NCBI GenBank assembly: GCA_002900995.3
Contig: CM035306.1
Coordinates: forward strand, 310,001-374,000
Direction of reading: 5' to 3'
DNA: 64,000 nt
Origin: Ganoderma boninense
Taxonomy: Eukaryota; Basidiomycota; Agaricomycetes; Polyporales; Polyporaceae
Part shown: piece by piece, positions 1 through 11,733 of the stretch
How the letters are laid out: every line of letters starts with the position of its first letter
How positions within the stretch are numbered: the stretch's first letter is position 1
Position numbers and translations under genes: made by a program
Notes under the pieces: generated by a model
What the model was told of the DNA's origin: nothing
What the model saw: the letters and a program-made list of their open reading frames with translations, nothing else
Database searches by the model: none

Positions 1-496
1 GTCTACCCACAGGTAAGTGCCGCATCTGATGTGCGGACATGACTCATGTGAATGGATCAACGCAGAATTTCGTTCGTTGAGGGGGTCGAATATCATTGGA
101 GCATGCTGGTGAGACATGGAGAGTAGCATGCAATCTAGGTACGTGGCAGGGTATGCCATCTCATTCCATACGATGAAGGTACTTTGACGGGAAATCAATA
201 TCATGTCGAGATATCAGGTGTGAATGGAAAATGCAGCACGAGATGTCTAACTAAAATAATGACTAGGAAATACTGACGGCCGTTCCTTGTCGGCGGCACT
301 GGCGGGACGGAGCCATGCTGCGCTAGTACTAATAAATACAAAAGGCCAAAGAAGTTCTACTAACACATCAGCATAGAGGACTCGAATAAGCTTACAAACG
401 CATTTCAAACATGAAGACTTCATCCTACACCACTCTATCAAACACCCCACGCTTCCATCCCGTGACAAAGAACCACCCTGCACAGGCCTTCCCTTC

Positions 497-2154
497 TCAA
501 GCCTCCACCGCCTCACCGACAGTCGTGCCCGCAGCAGCTTGGGGGCCGTCCGCGGGCCCCGGCTCTCCCTTCGTGTTCGCAGAGTGCGAGAGGGTTTCCT
601 GACCCGGCGCAGCATGGGGCTGTAGCTCCTCCTGCTTCACCCCACGCTTGTCCAGCGCGTACGTCCTGCACGCCTCGCGGCTGTGTGCCAGCCTCGGATC
701 CTCGCGGTCCCACGCGTAGATCGTGAACCCGGGGAAGTTGTACTCGAGGAGCTCCTTGAGGTCTGGGAGCATCAGCGGATCGGGCGCGTAGGTCCCACTG
801 TTGTTGTCGATGACGAGCTCCCATTTGACCGCCTCATCGGGGGTGTCGTCGGAGAAGTTCTCCCAGCCTCCGGCGGGGCGCGGGTGGAACTCGCCGGAGT
901 ACCGCACCGCGGGCGCGCAGTTCGCGTGCAGTGCGTGCTTAGACGCGAAATCTACGAAGAACGCTGCACCGGTTTCGGAGAATCGGAACGAGTCGTCGTC
1001 CACCGCAATGATGTACGTGTAGACCGCGGGCTTGACGCGGTGCGCGAACGGCGATGGCGCAGTTGTGGTCGTGTTCGCGGAGGAACTCATACTCTGGCGT
1101 GGTCGCATAGAGAGACGGATGGAGTGGCCAGGCATACCGGACGGGACGGAGCTGTTACTTGTCCCGATCGGGTTGCCGACGCTGCCATGCAGGAGGAGGC
1201 GGAAGACGTCCTCGGGTCCATCGATGATTCCGAACGCGTTCGCCGTCGATCGCGCGTAGAGCATGCGGTGGCCAGCCTGGATTGTCGAACGCACAGCGAT
1301 AGAGGTGGGACCCTGGAAGATGGTCTGCGCGGCCTTGTAATTCCGATTCCAAGGTTGCACCGTGTCCCCGAAGAACATACGGACGCCTTTGACGTATATT
1401 TTCCAGGTCGAGTAAAGGCGAGCGTCGTTGAGGTTGGTGAGGAGGCCCACGGTTGGCGAGAAGTGGCGGGAAAAACGGATGGGGCCGTCGAAGACGTATT
1501 GTCGACGCTCTGCCTTGGTATCAGTGGATGGCGTAGATTCAACCTTTCCGAAGGGATTAGTGAGCTTGTGTCTGCCAACGTCTGAGCGCGCCACTTACAT
1601 TCAACCAGAAGGTGCCTCGATTCCGCCGGATGGCGGCACTCTCGATCGTGCACTCCTTCGCCCCAGGTGTGATAGCAACGGAGAACTTGCCAATGTGGTC
1701 ATCTGTGATGTTACCGACGTCCTTGTCGTTCACCTCAACGGTGAGGGTAGCGATGTTGGGGACGTTCTTGACCTTCCACAATTCGTTCCACACGGGCGAC
1801 AATGTATCCATTTTTACCGTAGATCTGCAAGGAACACGAGGCCAGATCGAGATTAGATCAATCCCGCGCTGCTACAAGCAAGACATTTCAGGAAATTTGA
1901 GAACCCCGCACGTACACGAATGATAGCTTGTCGTCCAACTTGGCGATGAAGTAGGGGTCCGCGGAGCCCACAACGTCCATCTTCGGCAACCCCGATGCGC
2001 CGATAAACTTGATCGTGAGGTCGACGAAGTGGCGGCCCTCATGAGCGAGCGCTGCTGCTGCGTCCTTGGCCTCGTGCTTCGCTAGAGACATGGCGCTGTG
2101 GAAAGTGCCGACGAGCTGTGAGATCTGTATGGGGTTCCTGCGACCGCCCGGCAT
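497..2154 (-). CDS. C2-domain protein, three exons
   Basis: Exons 2154-1916, 1824-1599 and 1543-497 join in frame to about 503 residues. The start is the first ATG of the C2 block. Residues about 35-150 form a C2 domain: a strand with LTIKFIGASGLPKMD, then SADPYFIAKLDD and TLSPVWNE, the usual Asp-bearing loops that bind Ca2+ and phospholipid. The rest is a conserved-looking globular region rich in aromatic residues (IYVKGVRMFFGD, FTIYAWDREDP) ending in an acidic, low-complexity tail. Intron 1 is 91 nt with a GTACGT donor; intron 2 is 55 nt with an unusual AAAG acceptor, chosen because it is the only acceptor that keeps phase and follows a CTAAT-like branch point. Function inferred from the family: Ca2+-dependent membrane association; the partner is unknown. 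Confidence is high for the C2 assignment, moderate for the second intron. Confidence 0.85.
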
Positions 2155-2948
2155 GACGTGACGATAGTAGACTGTGTTTGCGCGCCTGCAGATGACTTGG
2201 ACGCCAGGGGGAGGACTTACGGTACGAGGAGCTGGTTGTTTTTAGCTGCTTTTGTATGGTTGAAGGGAGAGAAGGGGTGGCAAGGAAGGTTACATCGAAA
2301 ATGGAGCAGCCCAGGCTGTGGCGCTGCCAGCGGCGCCCGACGCTCGCACAGCCTCCTCCTTGGAAACCGACCTGGCTGTGGACGACTAAGTACTACTGAC
2401 GCATTCCGCTTCATGTTCTCAACTGATTTCTGCGCCAAAGCCCGCCGTATTGATCAATTGGATACCTTATTAAATAAGAGGCCAACAACGCCGCCCACGG
2501 TAAACGCCAACGGTGGAAGCCGTCACGATGGGCTTGGCAATGTGCGCCCGACAAACGGTTTCAAGCTGCAAGTGTCTGGTAGCACAGGTCTCATCGGAAA
2601 CTCTGGTCTCCGGTTGTTTCACCGTAGACTTTGGTTTCCCGCTGTTGAGTAGTCCTCCCGTTCCGCGAAGTTCCTTCTTTCGGGCCTCGCGCCGGGTGTA
2701 AACAGCGTTGGTCAACTTCGTGTTCAAGGCTGACTCAGCTTATCGTTAGCGCAATAAGTAGACTCGGACAAACAACGCGTCGAGACGCTGATAAGCACTC
2801 GACGACTGGAGGTGATGGTAATTTGTACAGTTGGCGCTGCTCAAGAGCGTTTATGAGTCTGGTACTACAGCAGGATAATTTATTTACAAAGTGAATTCCG
2901 CGTTTGCTGACATCCGACGATAACACGACTCCTCCTCCAAACCACGCC
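2155..2948. other. intergenic, no gene seen
   Basis: This stretch lies between the ATG of the C2 gene and the stop of the downstream sedolisin, both on the minus strand. It must hold the C2 promoter and the sedolisin 3' end. Short ORFs on both strands have no family features and no splice-compatible partners. Confidence 0.6.
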
Positions 2949-4807
2949 TTACAGGCCTGCCGCTGCTGCTAGCTTCTGGAAGTCGGGCGTACCGAGACCA
3001 GTGACAGGGTCCCAGCCCTTCTTGGCGGAGAAGCCGTTCGTGTTGCAGCCAGGATTCGAGCCGGACGTGATGTCGTTGAGGGCGGACGCGCCAGTAGAGT
3101 AAAGGAAGGGGTTGAGGAACCCGAGGGGGCTCTTCCCTGCCGCGACGAGCTTGTCGTTGATGAGCGAGATGATAGCGGCGAACGTCGGCGACGCGGCCGA
3201 CGTGCCACTGACCCCCTCAACATCACCGCCGACGACGATCTCGAAGTTGACGCCCTGCGCGGCGACGTCGGGGAAGCCGCGCCCAGACGCGTTGTACTTG
3301 CCCTTGTCCGTACTGCCGAGCGCGGAGAGGTAGCTGCTGACTGCGGAGGACTGGTAGTCGGGGATGCCGAAGTAGTTCGAGAACCCGCCGGAGGAGAAGT
3401 CGGCTGCAGTCTCAGGGACACCTTGGGTCGCGCCGACGGACGTCATGTAGGGGCAGCCGGAGGGGAAGGTGGGAACGAATTTAGAGCAGCTGGAGGACTG
3501 CGAGCCAGAGACACCACCATCGCCGGAGGCGAAGAGGATGGAAACACCCCGAGCACCGAGCTGGGCATATGCGTTGCAGAGGTTCCTGCAGAGCGGAGTA
3601 ATCAACCCATGCGTATGGAAAGAAGGAGGAATGTACGTACTGCGCAAGCTTCCGGGAGATGGTGTTCTCGTTCTGGCCATAGGAGGTGGTCATGACGTTG
3701 GGGACAGAGTCCTCGCCGAGGACGAAGTTGATGACATCGAGGAAACCACCGAGATCACCGTCCTGGTTGTCTTCGCCGACGGAGATGAAGACGACTGGGA
3801 CGTCGGTGGCAAGACCAACGGTGTATTGGATGTCAAGGTTCGCCTCGACACCAGCGTCTTTGTTCTGAGGATTCGAGCCACCGTCGATCGTCTGGAGGGA
3901 GAAGGTCGTACTCGACGAAATGTCGGAACGGTACTTCCCCAAGAAGCTCTATTCGAAGACAAACCGATCAGCACCTGGACAGTACTTACTGCGAAATGAA
4001 CGGGATGAGTGTACCTTGAGATCATCCTTGTTAGCATACTGGTCGATGAAGCCAGTGACGGCGAGCTGGTTCGACGACTGCGTCGCAGCGTCCGACGGGA
4101 CGTTGTAGAGCGACTGCAGGCATGAAGGGGTGATGGTGCTCGAGCACGATGCGTCAGCGGCGCGCTTGCTCTTGACGGGGGTCTTGAACACCGGGAGGTG
4201 GCCGTTCGGATTCGGGAACGTCACCGTCGGGTGGACGAGGTCGAGATGACCCTGGAGCTCAGCCGGGATCGAGTACGAGAGCGTACGTACGGCCTCGAGG
4301 CCGGAGTCGTCATGCTTGAAGACGGAGAAGTCGGCATCAAACAGGTCGTTGGCTTTGCTAACAGGGACCTCGAATGAGAGCCAGTCTCCCGTAGCGGAGA
4401 TCGTCTTGGCGGAGATCCCGTTCTCCTTCAGCCAGGCATTCACAGCGTCGACGCTGCCCTGAGCGGGTGCGACAAGCTGCTGCACCTGTGAGCGACGCAC
4501 GCGAGTTAGCGCAAACGTTCCAGTGAGAGAAACGGCAAAGACGGCGTACCTCGGATTTCGAGAGATGCCTGCCGTAGTTCGCACTCGACGGCATGCTCAC
4601 GTCGTAGAGCTGGCGCTCGAGCTCAGCGACATTGCTCTGAACGAGGGCGAGACGCAGCTTGAGAGTCTGGCTGGGGTCCGCAGAGCCGGCGTACGAGAAG
4701 CCGCTGGGAGCGCCATCCAGGGACTCGTGGAGCTTGAGGTTGCGTGCGGTGGGCTTGCCCAAGGCGAAGGTGACAAGGGAAGCGAGGATTAAGCCGGAGG
4801 CAACCAT
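2949..4807 (-). CDS. sedolisin-type serine-carboxyl peptidase (MEROPS S53), intact
   Basis: Exons 4807-4550, 4485-4015, 3948-3641 and 3585-2949 join without phase error to about 557 residues. The N-terminus MVASGLILASLVTFALGKP is a signal peptide; an upstream in-frame ATG at 4867 is rejected because the paralog near 22.1 kb starts at the same MVASG. A pro-kumamolisin activation domain follows (residues about 30-190, ending near KSKRAAD). The catalytic domain carries the family signature: Glu and Asp in EANLDIQY, the oxyanion Asp in ASGDGGV, and the nucleophile Ser in GVSGTSAASP, plus the C-terminal Ca2+-site region (DITSGSNPGC...GWDPVTGLG). Such enzymes are secreted acid tripeptidyl or endopeptidases used in external protein digestion. 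All introns are 55-66 nt with GTAC-type donors. The assignment is secure; tripeptidyl versus endo activity cannot be read from sequence. Confidence 0.95.
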
Positions 4808-4886
4808 GGCGACTCTGAGGCGTGCCGACTGTGAGCTGGTGAGGAGGGCGGGGGACCTTAGAAACACCAGGACGACATGACGAGGG

Positions 4887-4893
4887 CTTTATA
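4887..4893 (-). promoter_or_regulatory. probable TATA box of the intact sedolisin
   Basis: TATAAAG on the minus strand lies about 80 bases upstream of the ATG at 4807. The paralog has TATAAAA at almost the same distance from its own ATG, which supports both as core promoter elements. Confidence 0.5.
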
Positions 4894-6973
4894 CTTGGTC
4901 GAGCATGCTCTTCTGACCATCATATTCGCGCTCACGACGCACACGTAGACCGCCAAGATAGGGGAGTGTTCGCGACCGGCCAAGGTGCACATGGTCTGAT
5001 CGGCCACGCAAGAGCGGGAGGAGACTCCGATGGTGACAAGATGCGATTTTGGGTTGGTCGTGCGCAGAAGCACTCGAACGGTGAGCAGTAGCCGATCCAG
5101 CCGGTCGCATCGTTACAACAGACAGCAGCATGGTCGATCGCCGATAATGGACTGGAGAAGCGTGATGTCGAGGGAGGATGAGTGTGATCACCATGCGGGC
5201 AGCACTTCAATTGGGTCAGATCAACGTTGCCGCGATGTTGGAGTCCTATTTTTACCTTGAGTGATTGGCGTAATATGGGCCACGCGCCACCATGACCGGC
5301 ATGACCAACGGATGCACTTTACTGCATAAGGAGGATCAGGTCTACTCAGACGGTATCCAGAGGGTGGACTGTACTTAGCTGACGAGCTGTAGCACTCAGT
5401 GCAGCGATCACTAAAAAGATCGTGGACTAGCGAATACGAACGCCAAATCGCACACCGTACTTACAGACAACATTATGTGGTGAATCGGTAGAATGGAGTC
5501 GATGGATGGCAAAATATGTGTCCATTATGTGCTATGCGAGGCCTTCTTTCCCGAGGATCCCGTCGTTCCGATCAACCCGATGGAGTAGGAAGGTTGCGAC
5601 TTACATGAGCTGCATGATGAGCATGACTCCAGAAGACCATCCCCTCAGTGCTAACAACGCCAAGACATCAAGCTCGCTGACAGCATGACTGCCCCGACGG
5701 GAGCGAGTGGACTGCGAATGGTCGGCGGCAGATTGGTGCCGGCCAACCTGAACACGAGGGTTCAAGCTTCCGCTCCGCGGCCCGTTGCACTAGCATCAGT
5801 CAGGCTGTTCTCTGCACAACTACTTAGCTACATACATACCATGTGTGTAGCGTGCATTCAAAAAAGCCAGTACCGCTCGTCAGCGACGATAGACCAAAAA
5901 TAGTGAGCAGAAGGGAACCCACCCATTGGTAAACGAGCGAAATGCGAGGATGCAGCTGAAGCGAGGAGGGTCTTCATTCCGGAATATAGAAGCATGTGGA
6001 GATCCCGCCGATATGTCCGCTTGCTCGCTTCGAAGGTTGTCGACTGCGATCAGCTACATGGTTATGTGTGTCATCGACTCCATATGCTCTGTAAGTATGC
6101 ACTGCCGTGCAAGAGTTTCAACCTCGCTGGAATCTGGCGGCGTGCCAGTACTCACAGGGACTTACCCGCTACGGCATTCGCGTCCGCCGGGCTAAATGTC
6201 AGCATGAATGCCGTACCTTATCTCCATCGAAGTCGAGTTCTTCAGCCCACTCGTTGTCGCACTCCACCGCCCGCATGGGATGTAGTAGTTGTGATTTGAA
6301 ACGAAAGATAAGACTAACCTGGGCAGGAATCTCAGATTGTTGACCCAACCACGTCGACGACTGGGTCGCTTGCCAACCTGTAGTACTTGCACGTGAGCCG
6401 GCTTGCCGCGGTGGATATGCGAAGTTGTAGCGTTGTAACGAGGGACAGCGAGTAGTAAGTACGGCATATCGAGACTATAGTAGTCGCGTACTCATGAATC
6501 TATCTCTAAGTATCACGTTTTGCTGGCACGGAGCGATCAAACTAGCCCTGTAACAAGCCATCAGCATATCGCACGGCCGTGAACAATACAATAAGGCGAG
6601 GAACATTTGCAGCAGTCGTCATGCGGGATGTTTGTTCGAGTAAGGGGAGTACTAGTATGCTTGTTCGAGTCAGAGCTTCGCGGGGTATGATCGCACTAGA
6701 CGGCGAAGTATATCAACGACAGCAATTATGGTTGACGTCGAGGACGATTCTATGGAGTATCCCCCGACGAGTCCGACTAATAGAGTTCAAGTTCAAAAAG
6801 TTGGGGAGGACGCCAACAGTCGGAGCTCAAATCGGTCGCATCGCGTCATGGCGCGCGACCATGGCGGCGTCGCTGCCGGCGACGTTGAACGTTGAAACGT
6901 TGACCCCCAGTTTGATCTCGGCCTCATTGGGACATCATAGCTATCGCTGGTTGAGACGTTCTACACCCCGCCA
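4894..6973. other. intergenic, no gene seen
   Basis: About 2 kb with only short ORFs on both strands. None has recognisable domains, a signal peptide or a chain of compatible splice sites. It contains the sedolisin promoter side and the region upstream of the first DUF92 relic. Confidence 0.5.
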
Positions 6974-7800
6974 ATGCCAATTCATAGTCTTGCTTTCCCC
7001 CTTGCATCCTTCCTCGCTGCCCATGGACTGCGCAAACGCTCCCTTTCACCGCCTGGAGCCGCTGCCGTTGGATACACCAGGGATACACCATGATGTCTGT
7101 AGGACTTTACGCCTTCGGAGTCTCCCTCATTGTGTTCTACCTGACCAGGTCGCGCGCGACGAAGGTCGGCAAAGCACTCAAGCAGCAGCTGAAGGAGGGA
7201 CATCAGGCTGCTGGACACAGGAACGCCGCCCAAGTCTTCTGCAACTCCCTCTCGGCCGCGATCGCCGCGCTGCTTTGGAGCGCCCTCTATAACCTGCACT
7301 CATGGGTAGCGGAGGGACGAGAGCTTTGGATTGGGCCATGGGACTTGGGCAGCATAAGGTGTGCTTCGACGTCGAGCTGTGGTGTCACACTCCACTTACG
7401 CCGCCCCATGCGGCCTAACGGAGTCGGGTTCTCATCTTCGCGACGCTTGGGTGAGTCTTACTTCATATACGGGTCCCGCATCCGTCCCGCGAACAGGCAT
7501 TTCGCACGCTGTCTGGGGTACACCCTAGCGTCGGAGCTCGATATTCTCTCGCGCTCACCACCTATCCTGATCACGACCTTCGAGCTTGTGGGGCCTCCTG
7601 AGACGCACGGCGGGATGACCTTGCGTCTGTCGGTGGTGGAGTGTTCATGGGACTGACTATTGCTGTTACACTCGTTGCTCAGAGCACGGCGCGCTGAATG
7701 CAGTGGCAAGACATCCTGTTCCCGCTCCTGCTGTGGGGAGCGTTTGCAGGCGGTTTCGAGTCATCCGTATTTTCTCTTCTTGTTGCGTTCTCGTCCCACT
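6974..7800 (+). pseudogene. decayed DUF92/TMEM19-like membrane protein, copy 1
   Basis: A start ATG at 6974 opens a TMEM19-like N-terminus, but a 10-base tandem duplication (ggatacacca) near 7070-7090 shifts the frame. Reading then continues from 7090 with the family core VSLIVFYLTRSRATKVGKAL and GHQAAGHRNAAQVFCNS, the GSKATK/NRxxxQVxxNS-type block of DUF92. Downstream, LASELDILSRSPPILITTF (with a decayed neighbourhood), FMGLTIAVTLVAQST and ILFPLLLWGAFAGGF are further helices recognisable in shifted frames with intervening stops, until similarity fades near 7.8 kb. Intact members are multi-pass membrane proteins linked to prenyl-phosphate metabolism in some lineages. This copy has at least two frame changes and a stop after QSTAR, so it is read as dead. 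A second relic lies at 13.9 kb; no intact copy is in the window. Confidence 0.75.
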
Positions 7801-10800
7801 TTTGCTCTCGCTACTCCACCCGCGCTCCGCGAGAACTCGGGCTCAAGCAGCCCGACCGCGCCTGCTCTTGACGCGTAAAGCGCAGCGCGGCCCTCCAGGC
7901 TCCGTCGTCTCGCCTCCCCGAGCCCAATAGTGGCCCACTGCCAGCCGCGTATGACTTCTCATCCCAGTGCGATTCTCGATAATCACTGTGCTCTACGCGA
8001 GCAGGGCATCCATCACGGATAGGACTTGGTGCATGCATATGGAAATCGGGCTTGGGAACGCTAGGAGCTGCGAATACAGTGCGAAGACATCGAGGTTGTT
8101 CGGTGACATGTCGAGCGACCAGTGCTATCATACTTCCGAGGCTGCGCTGCGGGGGCGATGTATTCATTTCAGGTGTTTTATACGCAATATGTTCATATCG
8201 TGATGACAAGTCGGCCAAGGGAAGGGAGAAATCAGCCCTTGTGCGGTGGCGCTTCTAGCAGCCGCGTGCCGCTTGACATGAGAACAGATGGTGCGGGCGA
8301 GATGGATCCAGGCGCGTACTGTACGTCCCCACCTGGAGCCTCTCGCCTTCCATTGGACCTGGCTGACAGCGAAGGCTCCAACCACGAGATATCCATAAAC
8401 TTCTGTTGCCCTTCGGGTCTTCGGGCCTCTGGCGGGGAGTCCCTATATGGACAGGTGGTTACTCTGGTCGTAGGCCACGGTGGTCATCGATGAGGGCGGT
8501 GTGTGCATATAAGTATGCAGGGCACCCATCCGGAGCGTTCATCGGGGTGTGGCGTGGTGACGTTTGGGTCGCGTTTCGTTGAACTGTTCATCGCTCAGCG
8601 GACAGTTCTCCCATCGCATCCTGGATGTATCTTACCTCCCCTCAGATGGCTAAGTTTGAACTCGCCACTTGGTATAACCGTCCATCGGAGACCTGGGCTG
8701 GCAGAGCCCTGAGCTGAATCAGTCCACAGCTACAGCGGGTTCGCTGAGAGGTACGAGATACTTAGGACGAGCGATGCCGAGAGATGCACCACGGATGCCG
8801 ATGGATGTAGAGAGGGATGTTCGTGGACCGGCTACTACTCTCAGAGCCGAACTCCATGAGCTTTCATCGGCACCTGTTGTGACCGCGCGGTGGCCGCGTC
8901 AAGATAGCGAGGAGGTCAGATGAGGGTCGCCAAGGAGAACGGTCCGACCGCGTAAAGGTCTAAACGTGACAGTTGGAGAAGGAAAGGACGGATGGTTATG
9001 CGTAAGCCTTGTCGGTCACGATCGGAGCGTCCACTCTCCGCGCAAGCGGAGCGAGTTCGACTATGTGCATTTGGCAGGAATCTTCAAGGTGGTCTTGTCA
9101 ATGTGGATGAAGTCCCAGGGGCCCGAGCGAAGGCGAGAAAGCGAGGACTCGTTCGAGATGTAGGGTAACCCTGTGCATGATACATTCGAACGTTGATGGT
9201 TGTCATTCACCTGTCGGAGGCAATGGATTCCAACATTTATCATCCACAATATTTACCCTGGGTAAGTGACACTACGCTCATCCGTACTCATGTTCTTACT
9301 CGCAGTTTCAGCCTGTCATTTCAGCCGTTCGGGCCTATACCTCCCCGGTATTTCCATGCGCTTGTACCGACGTCGCATGACGTGAATCGCCCAACTTACT
9401 AGCAGTTTCCCGTGCCGTTGCCCCGGAAAAGGAGTTTTCGGCCTGGCAGGCTGGAGCCTCTCAATTAGTATTCACAGCTTATTTGGTATATACGATAATG
9501 TCTATCCAGAAGGTGGAAGGTCGAGTCTCGAGACTTGAAACGGACGTAAGCAGCAGCGACATGCGTGCCATGTTCAGCCAACATAGCTTCAGTGACTACC
9601 ACTTGACTAAACCCTCCTGCGCACATCGACCGGGCTGTCGCCCGCCCTCAATGCGCCGTGCCCTTCTGGAGTGTGCATGAGTGGCTGGTTGGCACCGTCA
9701 GGAAATTGAATAGAGAACGCACCTCCTGAAGTTCTCAGTCGCTCCGACCTGGAATGGGTGGCGAAGTTCATGAGGAGCTGTGCCTCACAATGTGGACGTA
9801 CCAAGCATGAAAGTTGCCATATGCAGAACCTGTTACTCAGTCATTGGCTCACCTTCTTCCACTCCGGAAGTGTCTGACCGACCATCATCCCGACATCAGT
9901 ATGTCCTCTGGTATGGCCATCCCATCGACCACTACAGTATATGCGTAAGAATGAAGAACACATATACCACGGTATATGTCACGGGTAGCTCACCGTTCAT
10001 TGAAGTTGCATGCAATATATGCCATAGTGCGGGTGGACGATTAGATGGCAGAATAGTCAGCGACACAGATGTGGCCACATGTTCCCCTATTCCCGCAGCA
10101 ACGCCGGGCTTTGGCTTGGGGAACGGTGAGGGAAAACGACGCACAACGACACTAAACTCATCTGGAGGTGTCAGTGACTCAGTGGCGGAGACACATACAC
10201 CTTAGACGTACCCTAACAATGCTGTTTGACCCCTGCCGCAATCCTGCCCGCGACATTAGGCCTCGTCCATCCGCTGAAGTCTTCTTGAATAACCGTGGGA
10301 GTCACCTATGTGATGGACGGTGTCCCTCTGCTACGCTGGATCAGACTCGTAGTCAACGTGGCAGCAAAATGTAGTGGCAGACACGTTGGCATACACTCAC
10401 CTGAGGGTCCGTAGGAAAGACAGCTGCCCCGGAAGAGATTCTTAGAGCGAAAGTTTTCAAGAGAAAGCCAGCGAAGAGAAAGAAGGTAGCAGGGCGGGCG
10501 TCGTGATCGTGGTGGATCATGGTCGGATGGGGCAGACCCTTGCATGCGTCGCCTGCCAGTCGCCAGTCTCTTTGGCGCCGCAAGCACCGCATAAGCGCTC
10601 AGGCCACATCTTGAGTCGAACTTACCAACTTACCGCCATTGTGTGATGCTCGAGCCTTAGAATAAGAGATAAAACCATGCGTAAAAGCATGGTAAATCGT
10701 GGACTCGTCAACATGACTGGAGCAGGAGCCTGGATCGGAGGCGCGAAGGAGGAGCTTCGTGGTTGGTAGCTGTCGGAGTTGTCGGCGTCAGGTGAGGGAG

Positions 10801-11733
10801 CGCTTCTGCATCTGCCGAAAATTGCCTTTTTCGGAATCAAAACCTTGCTTTTCTATAGAAGATTGTTACCGAAGCGTCTGCCAAAGCTGGCTGTCACCGC
10901 AGCGCTCCGGGAAAGGGCTGTAGATGGAAACAGCTGTGCCACAGTGCACCTGGTCTGAAGAATGTGGTCCGGTTCCGTGGGCCCGAAATCTAGCCTCCGC
11001 CAAGAACTTTCCTCAAGCCAATCGCCTCAGAGCGAGCACGGTTTAGGTTTCCGGTCCATCTGTCCCTGACGCCAGGACGATGGAGGCTATCCAATGTAAG
11101 TTCCTCCCCAGATGTTTCCTTGTTCGCTGGTCTGACCGGATCGAGTTTTTGCCGCATGTAGGAGGCCAATAATCTGGTTCATACGAGGAAGCGATGCCCC
11201 CATCAGGCTCTAAGTGCGTGTTAACGACAGCACCTGCCTATAAGCCTAAAAACTATTCTAGCTTGGCGGCAGGCGTATACATGTATGTGGCTACTATTCT
11301 GTTGTTGTTTGCAAGAACTGAGCCCTATTTAAACGTGCAGGATGGTGCAACGGCGGGCCATGAATGCGGAAATAGGTAAGGTTAAGCTCCGGTGCTTGAA
11401 GGTTGAGCAATGCGGAGCGACTGCAGAAGACTTCCTTAGATATCTCTCACCGGAAGCTCCATTAATGTATTCGCATTCCACGCACGTGTGCTCCAGGATG
11501 GGCAGTTAAGTTCATCTGACCGGGGGCATTAGCAGTGCCCATCCTGCTTCTCGCCCCAGCGATAGATTTCGTCTGTCTTCTCCGTGGACGCTCGCTGACG
11601 CAGCATCTCCATCCAGACTCCTATTCACCCCTCAACGATGCGCTAGTAAAGAATGTTGTTTGGGTTCAAGGGTGCTCTCGTGCGATATATGGTTTACGGT
11701 TCGCTGCACGAACCGTAGTAAGCCAACCCCACC
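7801..11733. other. long gene-poor stretch
   Basis: Nearly 4 kb between the first DUF92 relic and the DUF6533 gene. Many short ORFs occur on both strands. Apart from the weak minus-strand candidate at 9.6-10.6 kb, I see no domain, no splice chain and no repeat. It may be old, decayed sequence. Confidence 0.4.
9600..10592 (-). other. possible remnant or unmodelled multi-exon gene
   Basis: On the minus strand a 10592-10400 segment encodes a hydrophobic stretch (ATFFLFAGFLLKTFALR) and ends at a good GTGAGT donor. A second open, Pro-rich block follows around 10200-9950 (PSPFPKPKPG, then SLTILPSNRPPALWHIL). The two could be exons of one small membrane protein. I do not recognise a family and could not close the frames, so this is only a coding hint. 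Confidence 0.2.

Noticed and set aside
683..1585. 300-codon plus-strand ORF
   Set aside because: It is the antisense shadow of the C2-domain gene, whose protein is recognisable; GC-rich codons leave the other strand open.
4807..4867. Upstream ATG (4867) as the sedolisin start
   Set aside because: It would put 20 polar residues before the signal peptide; the paralog starts at the equivalent internal Met.
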